Assembly: GCA_016720585.1 (NCBI GenBank)
Contig: JADKKH010000002.1
Coordinates: forward strand, 434,001-498,000
Direction: 5' to 3'
DNA from: Chitinophagaceae bacterium
GTDB taxonomy: Bacteria; Bacteroidota; Bacteroidia; Chitinophagales; Chitinophagaceae
DNA: 64,000 bases
In this document: one piece after another, positions 26,691-35,200 of the stretch
Layout: every line of letters starts with the position of its first letter
Numbering within the stretch: the stretch's first letter is position 1
Made by a program: the position numbers and the translations under genes
Notes under the pieces: generated by a model
The model's input: only the letters and a program-made list of their open reading frames with translations
What the model was told of the DNA's origin: nothing
Databases searched by the model: none

Positions 26691-27356
26691 TTGGCAAAAC
26701 GATTTACCATATTCCTGTTCCTGGCTATTGCAAGCCTGCCCGCATGCGCGCAGTATCCTCAATTCAGCTTTGCCACGGACCTGGGGGTGCAGCGCAATTT
26801 TAAACAAGAACAAAAATACTGGTCGATAGGCCAAACGGTCCAGGCTCTTTTTCACTTCACTCCAAAAGATGGTGTCTATGTATGGTTCTGTTATTATACC
26901 AATGGTAAATTTAAAAATGATGTGACGGCTGTTGCCCATTCACCGGCTACCATCCCGCAGCAATTCAATTATACCAACAGTGCAAAAATGCGGTTGAAAC
27001 ATTTTTCTATTGGCTGGAAAAAATACCTGAAAGGAAGCTCGGATGCCGAAAAAAACTGGAACCTCTATACCTATGGTGGTTTCGGATTATTATTGGGACG
27101 GGTGGACAACGTTCATTCCGTATCTATTGATACGGCTCTTTACAATGCACCAGTACTAAGTGGTAAAGCGAATTTTAAACGGCTGACACTTGATGTGGGT
27201 CTGGGTTGGGAGATCCCGATCGGGGGTGATTTTTATTTTTATAATGAAGCACGGGTGTGGATTCCTACCACAGATTATCCGAGTAAATACATTTTTGTAA
27301 ATAATAATGCCCCGTTGGTGGCTATGATGAATATCGGGCTTCGCCTCCTCTTCTGA
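26691..27356 (+). CDS. Outer-membrane beta-barrel-type protein
   Basis: About 221 residues from a TTG at 26691, which gives the signal peptide LAKRFTIFLFLAIASLPACAQ. The longer frame from 26601 includes the terminator hairpin and is unlikely. The mature part alternates aromatic and polar residues (FSFATDLGVQ, GVYVWFCYYTNGKF, WNLYTYGGFGLLLG, FYFYNEARVWIP) and ends MMNIGLRLLF, with the terminal phenylalanine typical of barrel proteins. Family not recognised; role unknown. Confidence 0.7.
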   Translation: MAKRFTIFLFLAIASLPACAQYPQFSFATDLGVQRNFKQEQKYWSIGQTVQALFHFTPKDGVYVWFCYYTNGKFKNDVTAVAHSPATIPQQFNYTNSAKMRLKHFSIGWKKYLKGSSDAEKNWNLYTYGGFGLLLGRVDNVHSVSIDTALYNAPVLSGKANFKRLTLDVGLGWEIPIGGDFYFYNEARVWIPTTDYPSKYIFVNNNAPLVAMMNIGLRLLF

Positions 27357-27359
27357 TCA

Positions 27360-27896
27360 TCAGGGTATGCGGATATCAAAACGTCCTTCAGTTACACTCA
27401 TTGTCTGGGCAGGATCATAAATATTAATGAGGTTAAACTGGAAAGTGCCTGAAACAATGTGATTGGGAATATCAAATTTTGTTATTGTTACTGACCCTGT
27501 TTGCTGGGAGGAAGTGATCCATTCGTCCACGGGTGTCAGGGTTCGTTTTACATAGTAGGCATAATTGGCGGAGGCACTGGGATAGGTTACATTGGTATTC
27601 AGAAGGTAGGTTCCCGGTCCGGTTACATTTTGTACAAAAATTTCAAATTCTTTTTCCGTCGGGGACTTAGAAAAGTCATTGGCATTGATATACATATTCA
27701 TATTGGCTAAAAACCTGACCTGAAGTATATCGTTAGCCGGGAAGGATCCAAAACCTTTTGGCACCCAGAAGGCTCCGTTTACCATGGCACCGAACGTATT
27801 GGCCCCGGTTTGTGTGGCGGGTGGCAGTTCCGTTACATTTTTATTACAAGATGCCAACAGAACTGCAGCTAAACTTATTAAAAGTATTTTTTTCAT
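27360..27896 (-). CDS. DUF6252-like lipoprotein
   Basis: A 178-residue lipoprotein: MKKILLISLAAVLLASC has a clear lipobox (LASC). The following ELPPATQTGANTFGAMVNGAFWVP is the hallmark of a Bacteroidota lipoprotein family I recall as DUF6252. The rest is beta-rich (GSVTITKFD, VSGTFQFNL). Function unknown; probably periplasmic face of the outer membrane. Its stop is three bases from that of the convergent barrel gene. Confidence 0.8.
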   Translation of the reverse strand: MKKILLISLAAVLLASCNKNVTELPPATQTGANTFGAMVNGAFWVPKGFGSFPANDILQVRFLANMNMYINANDFSKSPTEKEFEIFVQNVTGPGTYLLNTNVTYPSASANYAYYVKRTLTPVDEWITSSQQTGSVTITKFDIPNHIVSGTFQFNLINIYDPAQTMSVTEGRFDIRIP

Positions 27897-28042
27897 AGAT
27901 ATCTATTCAGGATACAAACGGGTTTTTAGTGATTTTGGTATCTTAAAGATAAACAAGGCTGCTTATCAATAATCTATTCTTATAAATACTATGCCAAAAC
28001 GGAAAAAGAGCTATTATCTTTATTAGCCGATAAATTATACTA

Positions 28043-29158
28043 ATGTTAAAAAAACTAACAATACAGCAGGTGGAATTATACAAGCTTTCCATTCCCCTGG
28101 TTGAACCTTTTATTACATCCCTGGGGACAGATACCCATGCTGAAAATGTGGTGATAAAAATAATAACCCGTGAAGGCATTATAGGTTTTGGTGAATGCAG
28201 TCCCTATATGCCCATCAATGGTGAAAGCCAGGACACCTGTTTTATCGTGGGGCAATATTTTGCCAAAGCATTAAAGGGAAAAGACCCGTTGCAGATTGAA
28301 GCATGCATAACACTGATGGATCAAATAATTTATGGCAACAGCAGTATCAAAAGCGCCTTTGATATGGCTTTTTATGATATAGCTGCGCAACAGGCCGAAG
28401 TACCGCTTTATAAATTTATTGGTGGAAAAAATAATAAGACCATTATCACAGATTACACCGTCAGTATTGGAGCAGCAGTTAAAATGGCTGCTGATGCGGT
28501 GAAAATAAAAGAGCAGGGCTACCCCGCTATTAAAGTGAAGTTGGGTAAAAACGGAAATACAGATGTAGAAAGGATCAGAGCCGTTCGTGAAGCAGTTGGA
28601 AAAGAGATCCCTGTTCGGATAGATGCCAACCAGGGCTGGAATGTGGAAGAAGCTATAACCACCTTAAAAGCACTGGCGCAATTTGATATTCAGCATTGTG
28701 AAGAACCCATACCCCGTTGGGCATTTATGGAACTGCCCCGGGTAAAAAAAGAAAGTCCGATCCCCATCATGGCCGATGAAAGTTGCGGTGATGAACATGA
28801 TGCTGAACGATTGATAAAAATGGGTGCCTGTGATTATATGAATATTAAATTGGGAAAATCAGGGGGCATTTTTAAAGCGTTGAAAATGGTGCGCCTGGCA
28901 GAAGCTGCCGGTATTCATTTGCAGATCGGGGCTTTTATGGAATCCAGGTTAGCGATGACGGCCTTTGCTCATTTTGCTTTATGCAGCCCGGCTATTGAGC
29001 ATTATGATTTTGATACAGCGTTGATGTTTATCGAAGACCCGGTAACCGGTGGAATAATTTATGAAAAAAATGGCGTGGTAAAAGTTCCGGAAGTGGTGGG
29101 GCTGGGGGCAACGATCGAGGAAATGCAATTAAATAAAATGGAAAAAATTATTATTTAA
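28043..29158 (+). CDS. Enolase-superfamily dipeptide epimerase-like enzyme
   Basis: A 371-residue member of the muconate lactonising/Ala-Glu epimerase group. Catalytic KxK is in IKVKLG (about residue 166), metal ligands in RIDANQGW, CEEPIP and MADESCG, and the second lysine in MNIKLGKSGG. These residues are all in place. Relatives epimerise L-Ala-D/L-Glu from peptidoglycan or other dipeptides; the exact substrate cannot be read from the sequence. It converges with a DNA glycosylase gene, with which it overlaps by eight bases. Confidence 0.85.
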   Translation: MLKKLTIQQVELYKLSIPLVEPFITSLGTDTHAENVVIKIITREGIIGFGECSPYMPINGESQDTCFIVGQYFAKALKGKDPLQIEACITLMDQIIYGNSSIKSAFDMAFYDIAAQQAEVPLYKFIGGKNNKTIITDYTVSIGAAVKMAADAVKIKEQGYPAIKVKLGKNGNTDVERIRAVREAVGKEIPVRIDANQGWNVEEAITTLKALAQFDIQHCEEPIPRWAFMELPRVKKESPIPIMADESCGDEHDAERLIKMGACDYMNIKLGKSGGIFKALKMVRLAEAAGIHLQIGAFMESRLAMTAFAHFALCSPAIEHYDFDTALMFIEDPVTGGIIYEKNGVVKVPEVVGLGATIEEMQLNKMEKIII

Positions 29159-29789
29159 TCTTCCCCTTCGGCCTCTTTTCCTTCAGAACCGGTGCATTAT
29201 CCTTCCACCGCCACAAATGCACACAGGCATAGGTCCGGTAAGGGCTCCATTTAGCAGATAACCGAAGCAGCTCTTCATTCAATTTCTTTTTATTTCCGTC
29301 ATCCAGTTTATACAATTTAATCATGGCATTCCGGATGCCGAGATCATCCAACGCAAACACATCTTCCCTTCCCAAGGCAAACATCAGCAGCATTTCAATG
29401 GTCCATCTCCCAACCCCTTTGATGACAACCAGGTAATTGATAACTTCTTCATTCGTCATTTTGCCCAGCTTCCTGGCATCCATGCCAAACTCAATTTCAA
29501 ACTGTGCTACATTCTTTACATAGCCCACTTTAGCATTACTTAATCCAATGCCCCGTAATTTTTCAAAAGGCGTGTCGCGTATTTGCTGGGGAGTCGGTTC
29601 TTTACCGCCATATAAAGCGATAAAACGTTTATAGATCACATCAGCCACCTTAACCGATAACTGCTGACTCATAATAGATGCACAGAGATAGGTGCAGATA
29701 TTTCTTCGCTTTTTTAATTGATGCGGATCCCCGGCATCCAACAGCTTTTTTAGCTTTTTGTCTTTGGAAAGATGTTCAAGATAATGCAT
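29151..29789 (-). CDS. HhH-GPD DNA glycosylase (AlkA-like), copy 1
   Basis: Base-excision repair glycosylase, probably for alkylated purines. 212 residues; helix-hairpin-helix VIKGVGRWTIEMLL followed by the LGREDVFALDDLGIRNAM segment that holds the catalytic aspartate (D in LDDLG). SIMSQQLSVKVADVIYKRF is the usual N-terminal helix. It lacks the N-terminal domain of E. coli AlkA, as many short bacterial homologues do. A paralogue lies at 49076. Confidence 0.88.
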   Translation of the reverse strand: MHYLEHLSKDKKLKKLLDAGDPHQLKKRRNICTYLCASIMSQQLSVKVADVIYKRFIALYGGKEPTPQQIRDTPFEKLRGIGLSNAKVGYVKNVAQFEIEFGMDARKLGKMTNEEVINYLVVIKGVGRWTIEMLLMFALGREDVFALDDLGIRNAMIKLYKLDDGNKKKLNEELLRLSAKWSPYRTYACVHLWRWKDNAPVLKEKRPKGKIK

Positions 29790-29857
29790 TGGAAAAATAC
29801 TGATATTAAAAAAAATCCGTGTTATATGCCGACAGGTTCTCCGAATCAGAGTTAGCC

Positions 29858-31363
29858 TCAGGGAGATTCAATACTCCAGCTCATCTCCCCACCTTTCTCA
29901 TCCTTCAGGGCTATGCCTAATTCGCTCAACTGGTTCCTTATTTTATCTGAGGTAGCAAAATCTTTCTTTTCCTTTGCTCCTTTACGGATATCAATCAGCA
30001 ATTGCATCACGCCCTGCAATTTTTTATTATCCGCTTCATTCACTGCTTTCAATCCAAACACATCTTCCAGGTAGTTTTTAAATCTTGATTGCATCCATGT
30101 CAATGTATCAGCCGAAAGAGCTGTTAGCGCTATCGTTTTATCTTTTATAGAATTGATGACAGGCACCAGTTCGAACATACTGGCCAATACTTTTGCTGTA
30201 TTAAAATCATCATTCATGTGTTCATCAAATTCATTAACCAACTTCAATACCTTAGCCTCAAGCTCCGGGTCAATATCATGGCCTGTTGATGACTGTTCCG
30301 GAACAAACCCAGTCAAAGTTTCATAGGCATCCCACAAACGTTTCAATCCTTTTTCTGCTGCCTGCAATGCTTCATTACTAAAATCCAGCGTACTGCGGTA
30401 ATGTGTCTGCAGCATAAAGAAACGGACATTCACCGGCGCATAGGCTTTTTCCAGCAATGGGTGTGAACCACTGAATAATTCCTCCGGTAAAAAACCATTA
30501 CCGGCACTCTTACTCATCCGCACCCCGTTTACTGTAAGCATATTGGTATGCATCCAATACTTCACCGGTGATACATGATAACAAGCCTGCGATTGTGCTA
30601 TTTCATTTGTATGATGCGTGGCCGCCAGGTCCATGCCGCCACCATGTATATCAAATTGCTTCCCTAAATATTTTTCACTCATCGCCGAACATTCTATATG
30701 CCAGCCCGGAAAACCCATGCCCCACGGCGATGGCCATTGCATTAAATGTTCAGGCCCCGCTTTTATCCAAAGGGCAAAGTCAAGGCGTCCTTTTTTTTCA
30801 TCCTGTCCACCCAATTCTCTTGTTCCTTCCAGCAGGTCTTCTAATTTTCTATTGGTGAGTATGCCATAAGGTTTCTCTTTGTTATACTTTTCTACATCAA
30901 AATAAACAGTGCCATCTACTACATAGGCATACCCATTAGCAATGATCTCCTGCGCCATTTTTATTTGCTCCATAATATGGCCGGTGGCAGTTGGTTCAAT
31001 TGTAGGTGGCAAATTATTGAACAGCTCCATTACCTTATGAAACCCCACGGTGTACCGTTGCACTATTTCCATTGGCTCCACCTGTTCCAGTCTTGCTTTT
31101 TTTGTAAACTTATCGTCACCTTCATCCCTGTCGCCTTCCAGGTGGCCGGCATCGGTGATGTTTCTTACGTACCTTACTTTGTGTCCCAGGAACAGCAGGT
31201 AGCGGTAAATAATATCGAACGAAATAAAAGTACGGCAGTTGCCCAGGTGCACATCACTATATACGGTAGGGCCGCAAACATACATGCCCACATGATCGGG
31301 AGTGATGGGCTCAAAATGTTCTTTTTCTCTTGATAAGGTGTTATATATTTTCAGTGCACTCAT
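29858..31363 (-). CDS. cysS: Cysteinyl-tRNA synthetase
   Basis: Class I synthetase that charges tRNA-Cys. 501 residues. The zinc-binding cysteine at YVCGPTVY, the HIGH-type motif VHLGNCRT and the MSKSAGNG loop (KMSKS type) are present, with WHIECSAMS for the second zinc site and the C-terminal DALR-like region (about 360-480). It is transcribed from its own -7 box at 31380-31387 and starts the minus-strand group. Confidence 0.97.
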   Translation of the reverse strand: MSALKIYNTLSREKEHFEPITPDHVGMYVCGPTVYSDVHLGNCRTFISFDIIYRYLLFLGHKVRYVRNITDAGHLEGDRDEGDDKFTKKARLEQVEPMEIVQRYTVGFHKVMELFNNLPPTIEPTATGHIMEQIKMAQEIIANGYAYVVDGTVYFDVEKYNKEKPYGILTNRKLEDLLEGTRELGGQDEKKGRLDFALWIKAGPEHLMQWPSPWGMGFPGWHIECSAMSEKYLGKQFDIHGGGMDLAATHHTNEIAQSQACYHVSPVKYWMHTNMLTVNGVRMSKSAGNGFLPEELFSGSHPLLEKAYAPVNVRFFMLQTHYRSTLDFSNEALQAAEKGLKRLWDAYETLTGFVPEQSSTGHDIDPELEAKVLKLVNEFDEHMNDDFNTAKVLASMFELVPVINSIKDKTIALTALSADTLTWMQSRFKNYLEDVFGLKAVNEADNKKLQGVMQLLIDIRKGAKEKKDFATSDKIRNQLSELGIALKDEKGGEMSWSIESP

Positions 31364-31379
31364 AATAGCTGATAAGATT

Positions 31380-31387
31380 CAAAAATA
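31380..31387 (-). promoter_or_regulatory. -7 box of cysS (TATTTTTG)
   Basis: Perfect TAnnTTTG on the minus strand, 16 bases before the cysS ATG. Confidence 0.5.
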
Positions 31388-31398
31388 ATCATTCCTGC

Positions 31399-32517
31399 TT
31401 ACTTCTTCAATTGCACATCTGCTACCAGCATATAATGATCAGAATAGCGTTTAACAATGCGGTTAAACTGATTAATATGGAAATGGCTGTCTGCAAAAAT
31501 ATAATCAATGCGTAGCGTAGGAGAAAGGCCGGAAAAGGTCCTTCCAATGCCAAATCCTTTTTTCAGGAAAGCATCCTGCATACTCCCTTTTACGGTAAAA
31601 TAGGTGTAGGAATTGGGCACATCATTTAAGTCGGCGCAAAAAAGTACCGGGTGGGGACTGTCCCCCAATACTTCATCTATAACATCTGCCTGGATGCTGC
31701 GGTAAGAGAACCCTTTTTTAATTTTCGATAATATATTCCGGGAGTTAGACACCAGGCTATCCTCTCCGCTGGTAATCTTACCAATTCTTTCGTAATCCCC
31801 TTTACCCAGCTGCAGCGATTGCAAATGCGTCGTGTACAGCCGAATCGTGTCGGAATTGATTTTTATGTCTGCATGGATCAGTGCGTCGGGTAATGTGGGC
31901 CGTGGAAATCGGATCATGCCACTGTCAATGATCGGGAAACGTGAAAAGATGATAGAGCTGTAAAAATGATTATCCCCGTCCGTGTCGTAATTAAAATAAA
32001 ACCAGGGATAACCCAGCTGCTGTACGGCTTTGATATTGTTATAATAGATGGAATCAATAGAGGTATGAAATTCCTGAAGGCATATCATATCTGCATCCTG
32101 TTGCCGGATAAGTTCCATCATTTTCAACCGCGTTTCGCTTCCCTTATTATTATTTCTTTTTAGTTCAATAAAACGGGCCACATTCCAGGTAGCGATCCTT
32201 ATTGTTCCGGGTTCTTTTTTATAGTGAAATCCGCCGGGGCTATTAAAAGCAAAAAAAACCAGGATGCTGTTAAAGCTTAATAATAAGGCAATGCCGGAAA
32301 TAAGGGCCAGCCTGGGTTTTAGTATGATCAGCCACCCGGTTAAGAAAAAAATCACTACCAGTAACAGAAAAGGAAATGCCAGCCCCAGGAAAGTAATGAA
32401 CCACCAGTTCTTGGGGTTCAGGTAGGGGGCCAGGCAGGACAAAAGGAATACAAATACGACCGATACATTCGCATAAATAAAAAACCGCTTGGTGAAGAGT
32501 CGGAGCTTGCTGGCCAT
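31399..32517 (-). CDS. Membrane-anchored endonuclease/exonuclease/phosphatase-family protein
   Basis: A 372-residue protein with three hydrophobic segments in the first 100 residues (FFIYANVSVVFVFLLSCLA, WFITFLGLAFPFLLLVV, LALISGIALLLSF), then an EEP catalytic domain: IATWNVARF, ICLQEFHTS (metal-binding glutamate), CADLNDVPNS, RIDYIFADS and SDHYMLVADV. The active-site residues are all present. Relatives cut nucleic acids or phosphoesters; a membrane-anchored enzyme facing the periplasm is inferred. Substrate unknown. Confidence 0.87.
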   Translation of the reverse strand: MASKLRLFTKRFFIYANVSVVFVFLLSCLAPYLNPKNWWFITFLGLAFPFLLLVVIFFLTGWLIILKPRLALISGIALLLSFNSILVFFAFNSPGGFHYKKEPGTIRIATWNVARFIELKRNNNKGSETRLKMMELIRQQDADMICLQEFHTSIDSIYYNNIKAVQQLGYPWFYFNYDTDGDNHFYSSIIFSRFPIIDSGMIRFPRPTLPDALIHADIKINSDTIRLYTTHLQSLQLGKGDYERIGKITSGEDSLVSNSRNILSKIKKGFSYRSIQADVIDEVLGDSPHPVLFCADLNDVPNSYTYFTVKGSMQDAFLKKGFGIGRTFSGLSPTLRIDYIFADSHFHINQFNRIVKRYSDHYMLVADVQLKK

Positions 32518-32687
32518 TAGTGCAATTTAATAAAAAGCGGGGTTACGTGTCGGAGTTTCGGGTTTCGGGTTGTTCTGATCGAAATAGTTGTTTTTCTCTG
32601 GCTTGGTGTAGTAAAAATTAGTTGGTATTTGAAAGGGTGACTCAAAAAATATGTAACCTTAAAACAATCCTTCAGTGTATGCGGGGT

Positions 32688-33617
32688 TTATAATTCTTCT
32701 TTACCGGCTCTTTTCAATAAATCTTTTTCTTCATCAGAAAGAGACTGATACCCCTGGTAGTTAATCTTATCGAGGATATTATCAATCCGCTCTTGTGTGA
32801 CGTTCGGAGTTTTCTTAAACGGAGCAGAAGTCGATTTATAAAATAAATCCTCTTGGGTGCTTTTTCCTTTTGCAGGTTTATCAGGATTAAAAAGATTATT
32901 GATCCAGTCGAATAAATTATTCATCCAGGCGCCCCCGTCGTAGCCCATCCTTAAAAAGAAAATAAAAAGAAACCCGCTTAAAGCACCTGCAAAATGAGTT
33001 ATCAATGTCCCGGCATCACTTATGGAAACGGTGGCAAAATCAGCGGTCATATATAAAACGGTTAATATCCATAAAGGGATTCCCCCTTTAAGCAACGGAA
33101 AAATCCGGTAACCCGGTGATACCAGGGTGGTGGCAACGGCAACCGCCATTACGCCGGCCGAAGCACCCAATGTGGTAGCAGTGGCTGTATAGGCTTTTAA
33201 GGAAGGCAGAAAATTATAAGCGAGCAAAAAAGCCAGCGCGCCACCCAATGCCCCATATACAAAAACAGGGACAATTTTTTTATTCCCGGTAAGATCCTGC
33301 ATGATATAGCCAAAACACCACAACCAAAGCATATTGGTAAATACTTTCCAGATATTATCATGAACAAACATCTGGGTGATAACCGTCCAGGGCCGGTTCA
33401 GCAAACTATGAACATCTGCAGGCATAGAAAACCATCCCAGTACATTCTTGGTAAAAAGTGAAGGGGCCAATTCTTTGGGAAACCGGAAAAACCAGATCGC
33501 TTTCATAAAAGCAAGCCCCACAAACATCACCCCGCAAATGGCGATCAGCATGACCAGTGTATTACCGCTTTCACCAAGCGTAATTCTTTGTTTGTTTTGT
33601 TTTTCCGTGTAAGTCAT
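32688..33617 (-). CDS. Rhomboid-family intramembrane protease, long form
   Basis: A 309-residue, multi-pass membrane serine protease. The catalytic serine lies in LGASAGVMAV and the catalytic histidine in THFAGALSGF. WTVITQMFVHDNIWKVFTNMLWLW covers the family's loop-1/HxxxxxxxN region, although the usual HxxxxHxxxN is not complete. The last 80 residues form a charged cytosolic tail (DFKKTPNVTQERIDNILDKIN style, ending DEEKDLLKRA). Its substrate is not known. It is followed upstream by a second rhomboid in the same direction. Confidence 0.88.
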   Translation of the reverse strand: MTYTEKQNKQRITLGESGNTLVMLIAICGVMFVGLAFMKAIWFFRFPKELAPSLFTKNVLGWFSMPADVHSLLNRPWTVITQMFVHDNIWKVFTNMLWLWCFGYIMQDLTGNKKIVPVFVYGALGGALAFLLAYNFLPSLKAYTATATTLGASAGVMAVAVATTLVSPGYRIFPLLKGGIPLWILTVLYMTADFATVSISDAGTLITHFAGALSGFLFIFFLRMGYDGGAWMNNLFDWINNLFNPDKPAKGKSTQEDLFYKSTSAPFKKTPNVTQERIDNILDKINYQGYQSLSDEEKDLLKRAGKEEL

Positions 33618-33702
33618 CTGAGAATAGTCAAAAATAAATGGTGGATAACAAAGATCGTTTACTTCACTGTGGCAATGATCCGGAATTCCTTTTACCGTCT
33701 TG

Positions 33703-34365
33703 TTAATACAACGTTTTACGATTGGTTTTGTTCCAGAAAATTAATATAATAAAGCCCGTCAAGGCTCCTCCGAGGTGGGCAAAATGAGCGATATTATCCC
33801 CCTGCAGTTGCCCGATTCCTCCAAAAAGATCAATCAATATATATACAATAGCAACCCATTTGGCTTTAATGGGAAACGGGATAGGAATTATCATTAATTC
33901 TGTATTCGGAAACAGGTAAGCAAATGCCACAAAAATTCCCATCACGGCACCAGAAGCCCCTACTGCAGCTGCATTCCCGCCCATGATATATTGCATGGCC
34001 AGGTGGGTAACCGCTGCACCTACGCCGCAGGACAGATAAAAGATCAGGAATTTTTTGGGCCCCCAAACGTTTTCCAGTATACGCCCAAACATATAAAGAC
34101 CAAACATGTTGAAGAGGATATGGAAGAAAACGATATTGCCCTGGATGGTGTACGTGGAATGGGCAAACATATGTGTAGCTACCTGGTAAGGCTTAAATTC
34201 GGGGTCATTGATTGGAAATAAGGCCAGTTTCTGTGTCAGAAACATGGTCAGCCCGTCTTTTTTATCATAAATAAGCTGGGCTATCCAAACAAGCACATTT
34301 ATGATGATCAGGTTCTTGACAATGGGGGGAAACCGGTCTGGCCGGGTGAATCGAAAATTACTCAT
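33703..34365 (-). CDS. Rhomboid-family intramembrane protease, short form
   Basis: A 220-residue six-helix rhomboid. VGASGAVMGIFVAF carries the catalytic serine, HFAHLGGALTGF the histidine, and FHILFNMFGLYMFGRILE the usual second-helix pattern. All catalytic elements are intact. It lies upstream of the long rhomboid in the same direction, with an 85-base gap. The two differ enough in sequence to have separate substrates. Confidence 0.9.
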   Translation of the reverse strand: MSNFRFTRPDRFPPIVKNLIIINVLVWIAQLIYDKKDGLTMFLTQKLALFPINDPEFKPYQVATHMFAHSTYTIQGNIVFFHILFNMFGLYMFGRILENVWGPKKFLIFYLSCGVGAAVTHLAMQYIMGGNAAAVGASGAVMGIFVAFAYLFPNTELMIIPIPFPIKAKWVAIVYILIDLFGGIGQLQGDNIAHFAHLGGALTGFIILIFWNKTNRKTLY

Positions 34366-34381
34366 CGGGTAAAATTAAGAT

Positions 34382-35200
34382 TTATCGTATGTCTTTTGGG
34401 GTTTTTGCCTGTACCAACAGCAAATCTTTTATTAAAACAAATCCATACGTGGTTGTTCCGGCATTATTGGTATAGGAACATTCAATAAAATTTTTAAATT
34501 TCTTATAGGAGGTCAGCTTATTGCCTTTTACGAGATAGGCTTTCTGTGGTTTGGATCTTAGTTCGGGGCTCTTATAAAAAAAAGTTTTGGGAACGTTGAC
34601 TTTCCAGTCACTGCTATCCGTATTATAATAGGCAGTAAAGTTTTGCAGGCTGATGTCACCGGTTTCACTCCGGTTAAAAACGGTTACCTCCATCGTTTTT
34701 TCAGGGTCCCCGGATTGAAACCCGGATGATACATGGGATTGCAGAAACCAGTTCTTCTTTATTTTATCATACCTGAAAGTAAAGTCTCCCGTCCAACGCC
34801 AGCTGCTGCCTCCATAAAAACTTACCCTGAATTCACCTGGCTTTACAGTTAATCCTTCGTAAGGGTCTCCCATCACGCCGCCACATTGCCTGCATAATAC
34901 CAATTCGTTGTTGCTAACCTGTAGTTTTAATATTCCGTCGGGTTGACGAATAATTAATAATAACGGTCTTGCAGCTTCGCTGTCAGGATTATTAAAGGTC
35001 ATCGTGTCTTCGCCTTCAATTTTTAAAATAAGAATGTAATCCGGTAACTTATCACCGTTCATATCCTCTTTTGCGAAATCCAATACGTCATATCCTTTTT
35101 GAACAAAGGGTTTTAATTCTTCCGGCACATCCGGATTTTGAGCCTTTAACCCTGAAAAGAAACAGGCAAAATAAGTAATTGCTAAAAAGACTCCTTTCAT
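34382..35200 (-). CDS. Exported protein of unknown function, coupled to rlmD
   Basis: A 272-residue protein with a signal peptide (MKGVFLAITYFACFFSGLKAQ). The mature N-terminus has DMNGDKLPDYILILK, an FG-GAP/EF-hand-like calcium loop, and CRQCGG in the middle. The body is beta-rich with aromatic stretches (SFYGGSSWRWTGDFTFRYD). Its start overlaps the rlmD stop by four bases (ATGA), so it is translationally coupled to it. I do not recognise a named family. Confidence 0.75.
   Translation of the reverse strand: MKGVFLAITYFACFFSGLKAQNPDVPEELKPFVQKGYDVLDFAKEDMNGDKLPDYILILKIEGEDTMTFNNPDSEAARPLLLIIRQPDGILKLQVSNNELVLCRQCGGVMGDPYEGLTVKPGEFRVSFYGGSSWRWTGDFTFRYDKIKKNWFLQSHVSSGFQSGDPEKTMEVTVFNRSETGDISLQNFTAYYNTDSSDWKVNVPKTFFYKSPELRSKPQKAYLVKGNKLTSYKKFKNFIECSYTNNAGTTTYGFVLIKDLLLVQAKTPKDIR

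Noticed and set aside
31966..34221. Plus-strand open frames opposite the nuclease and rhomboid genes
   Set aside because: No family signatures, no promoter or signal peptide; they are antisense shadows of well-supported genes.
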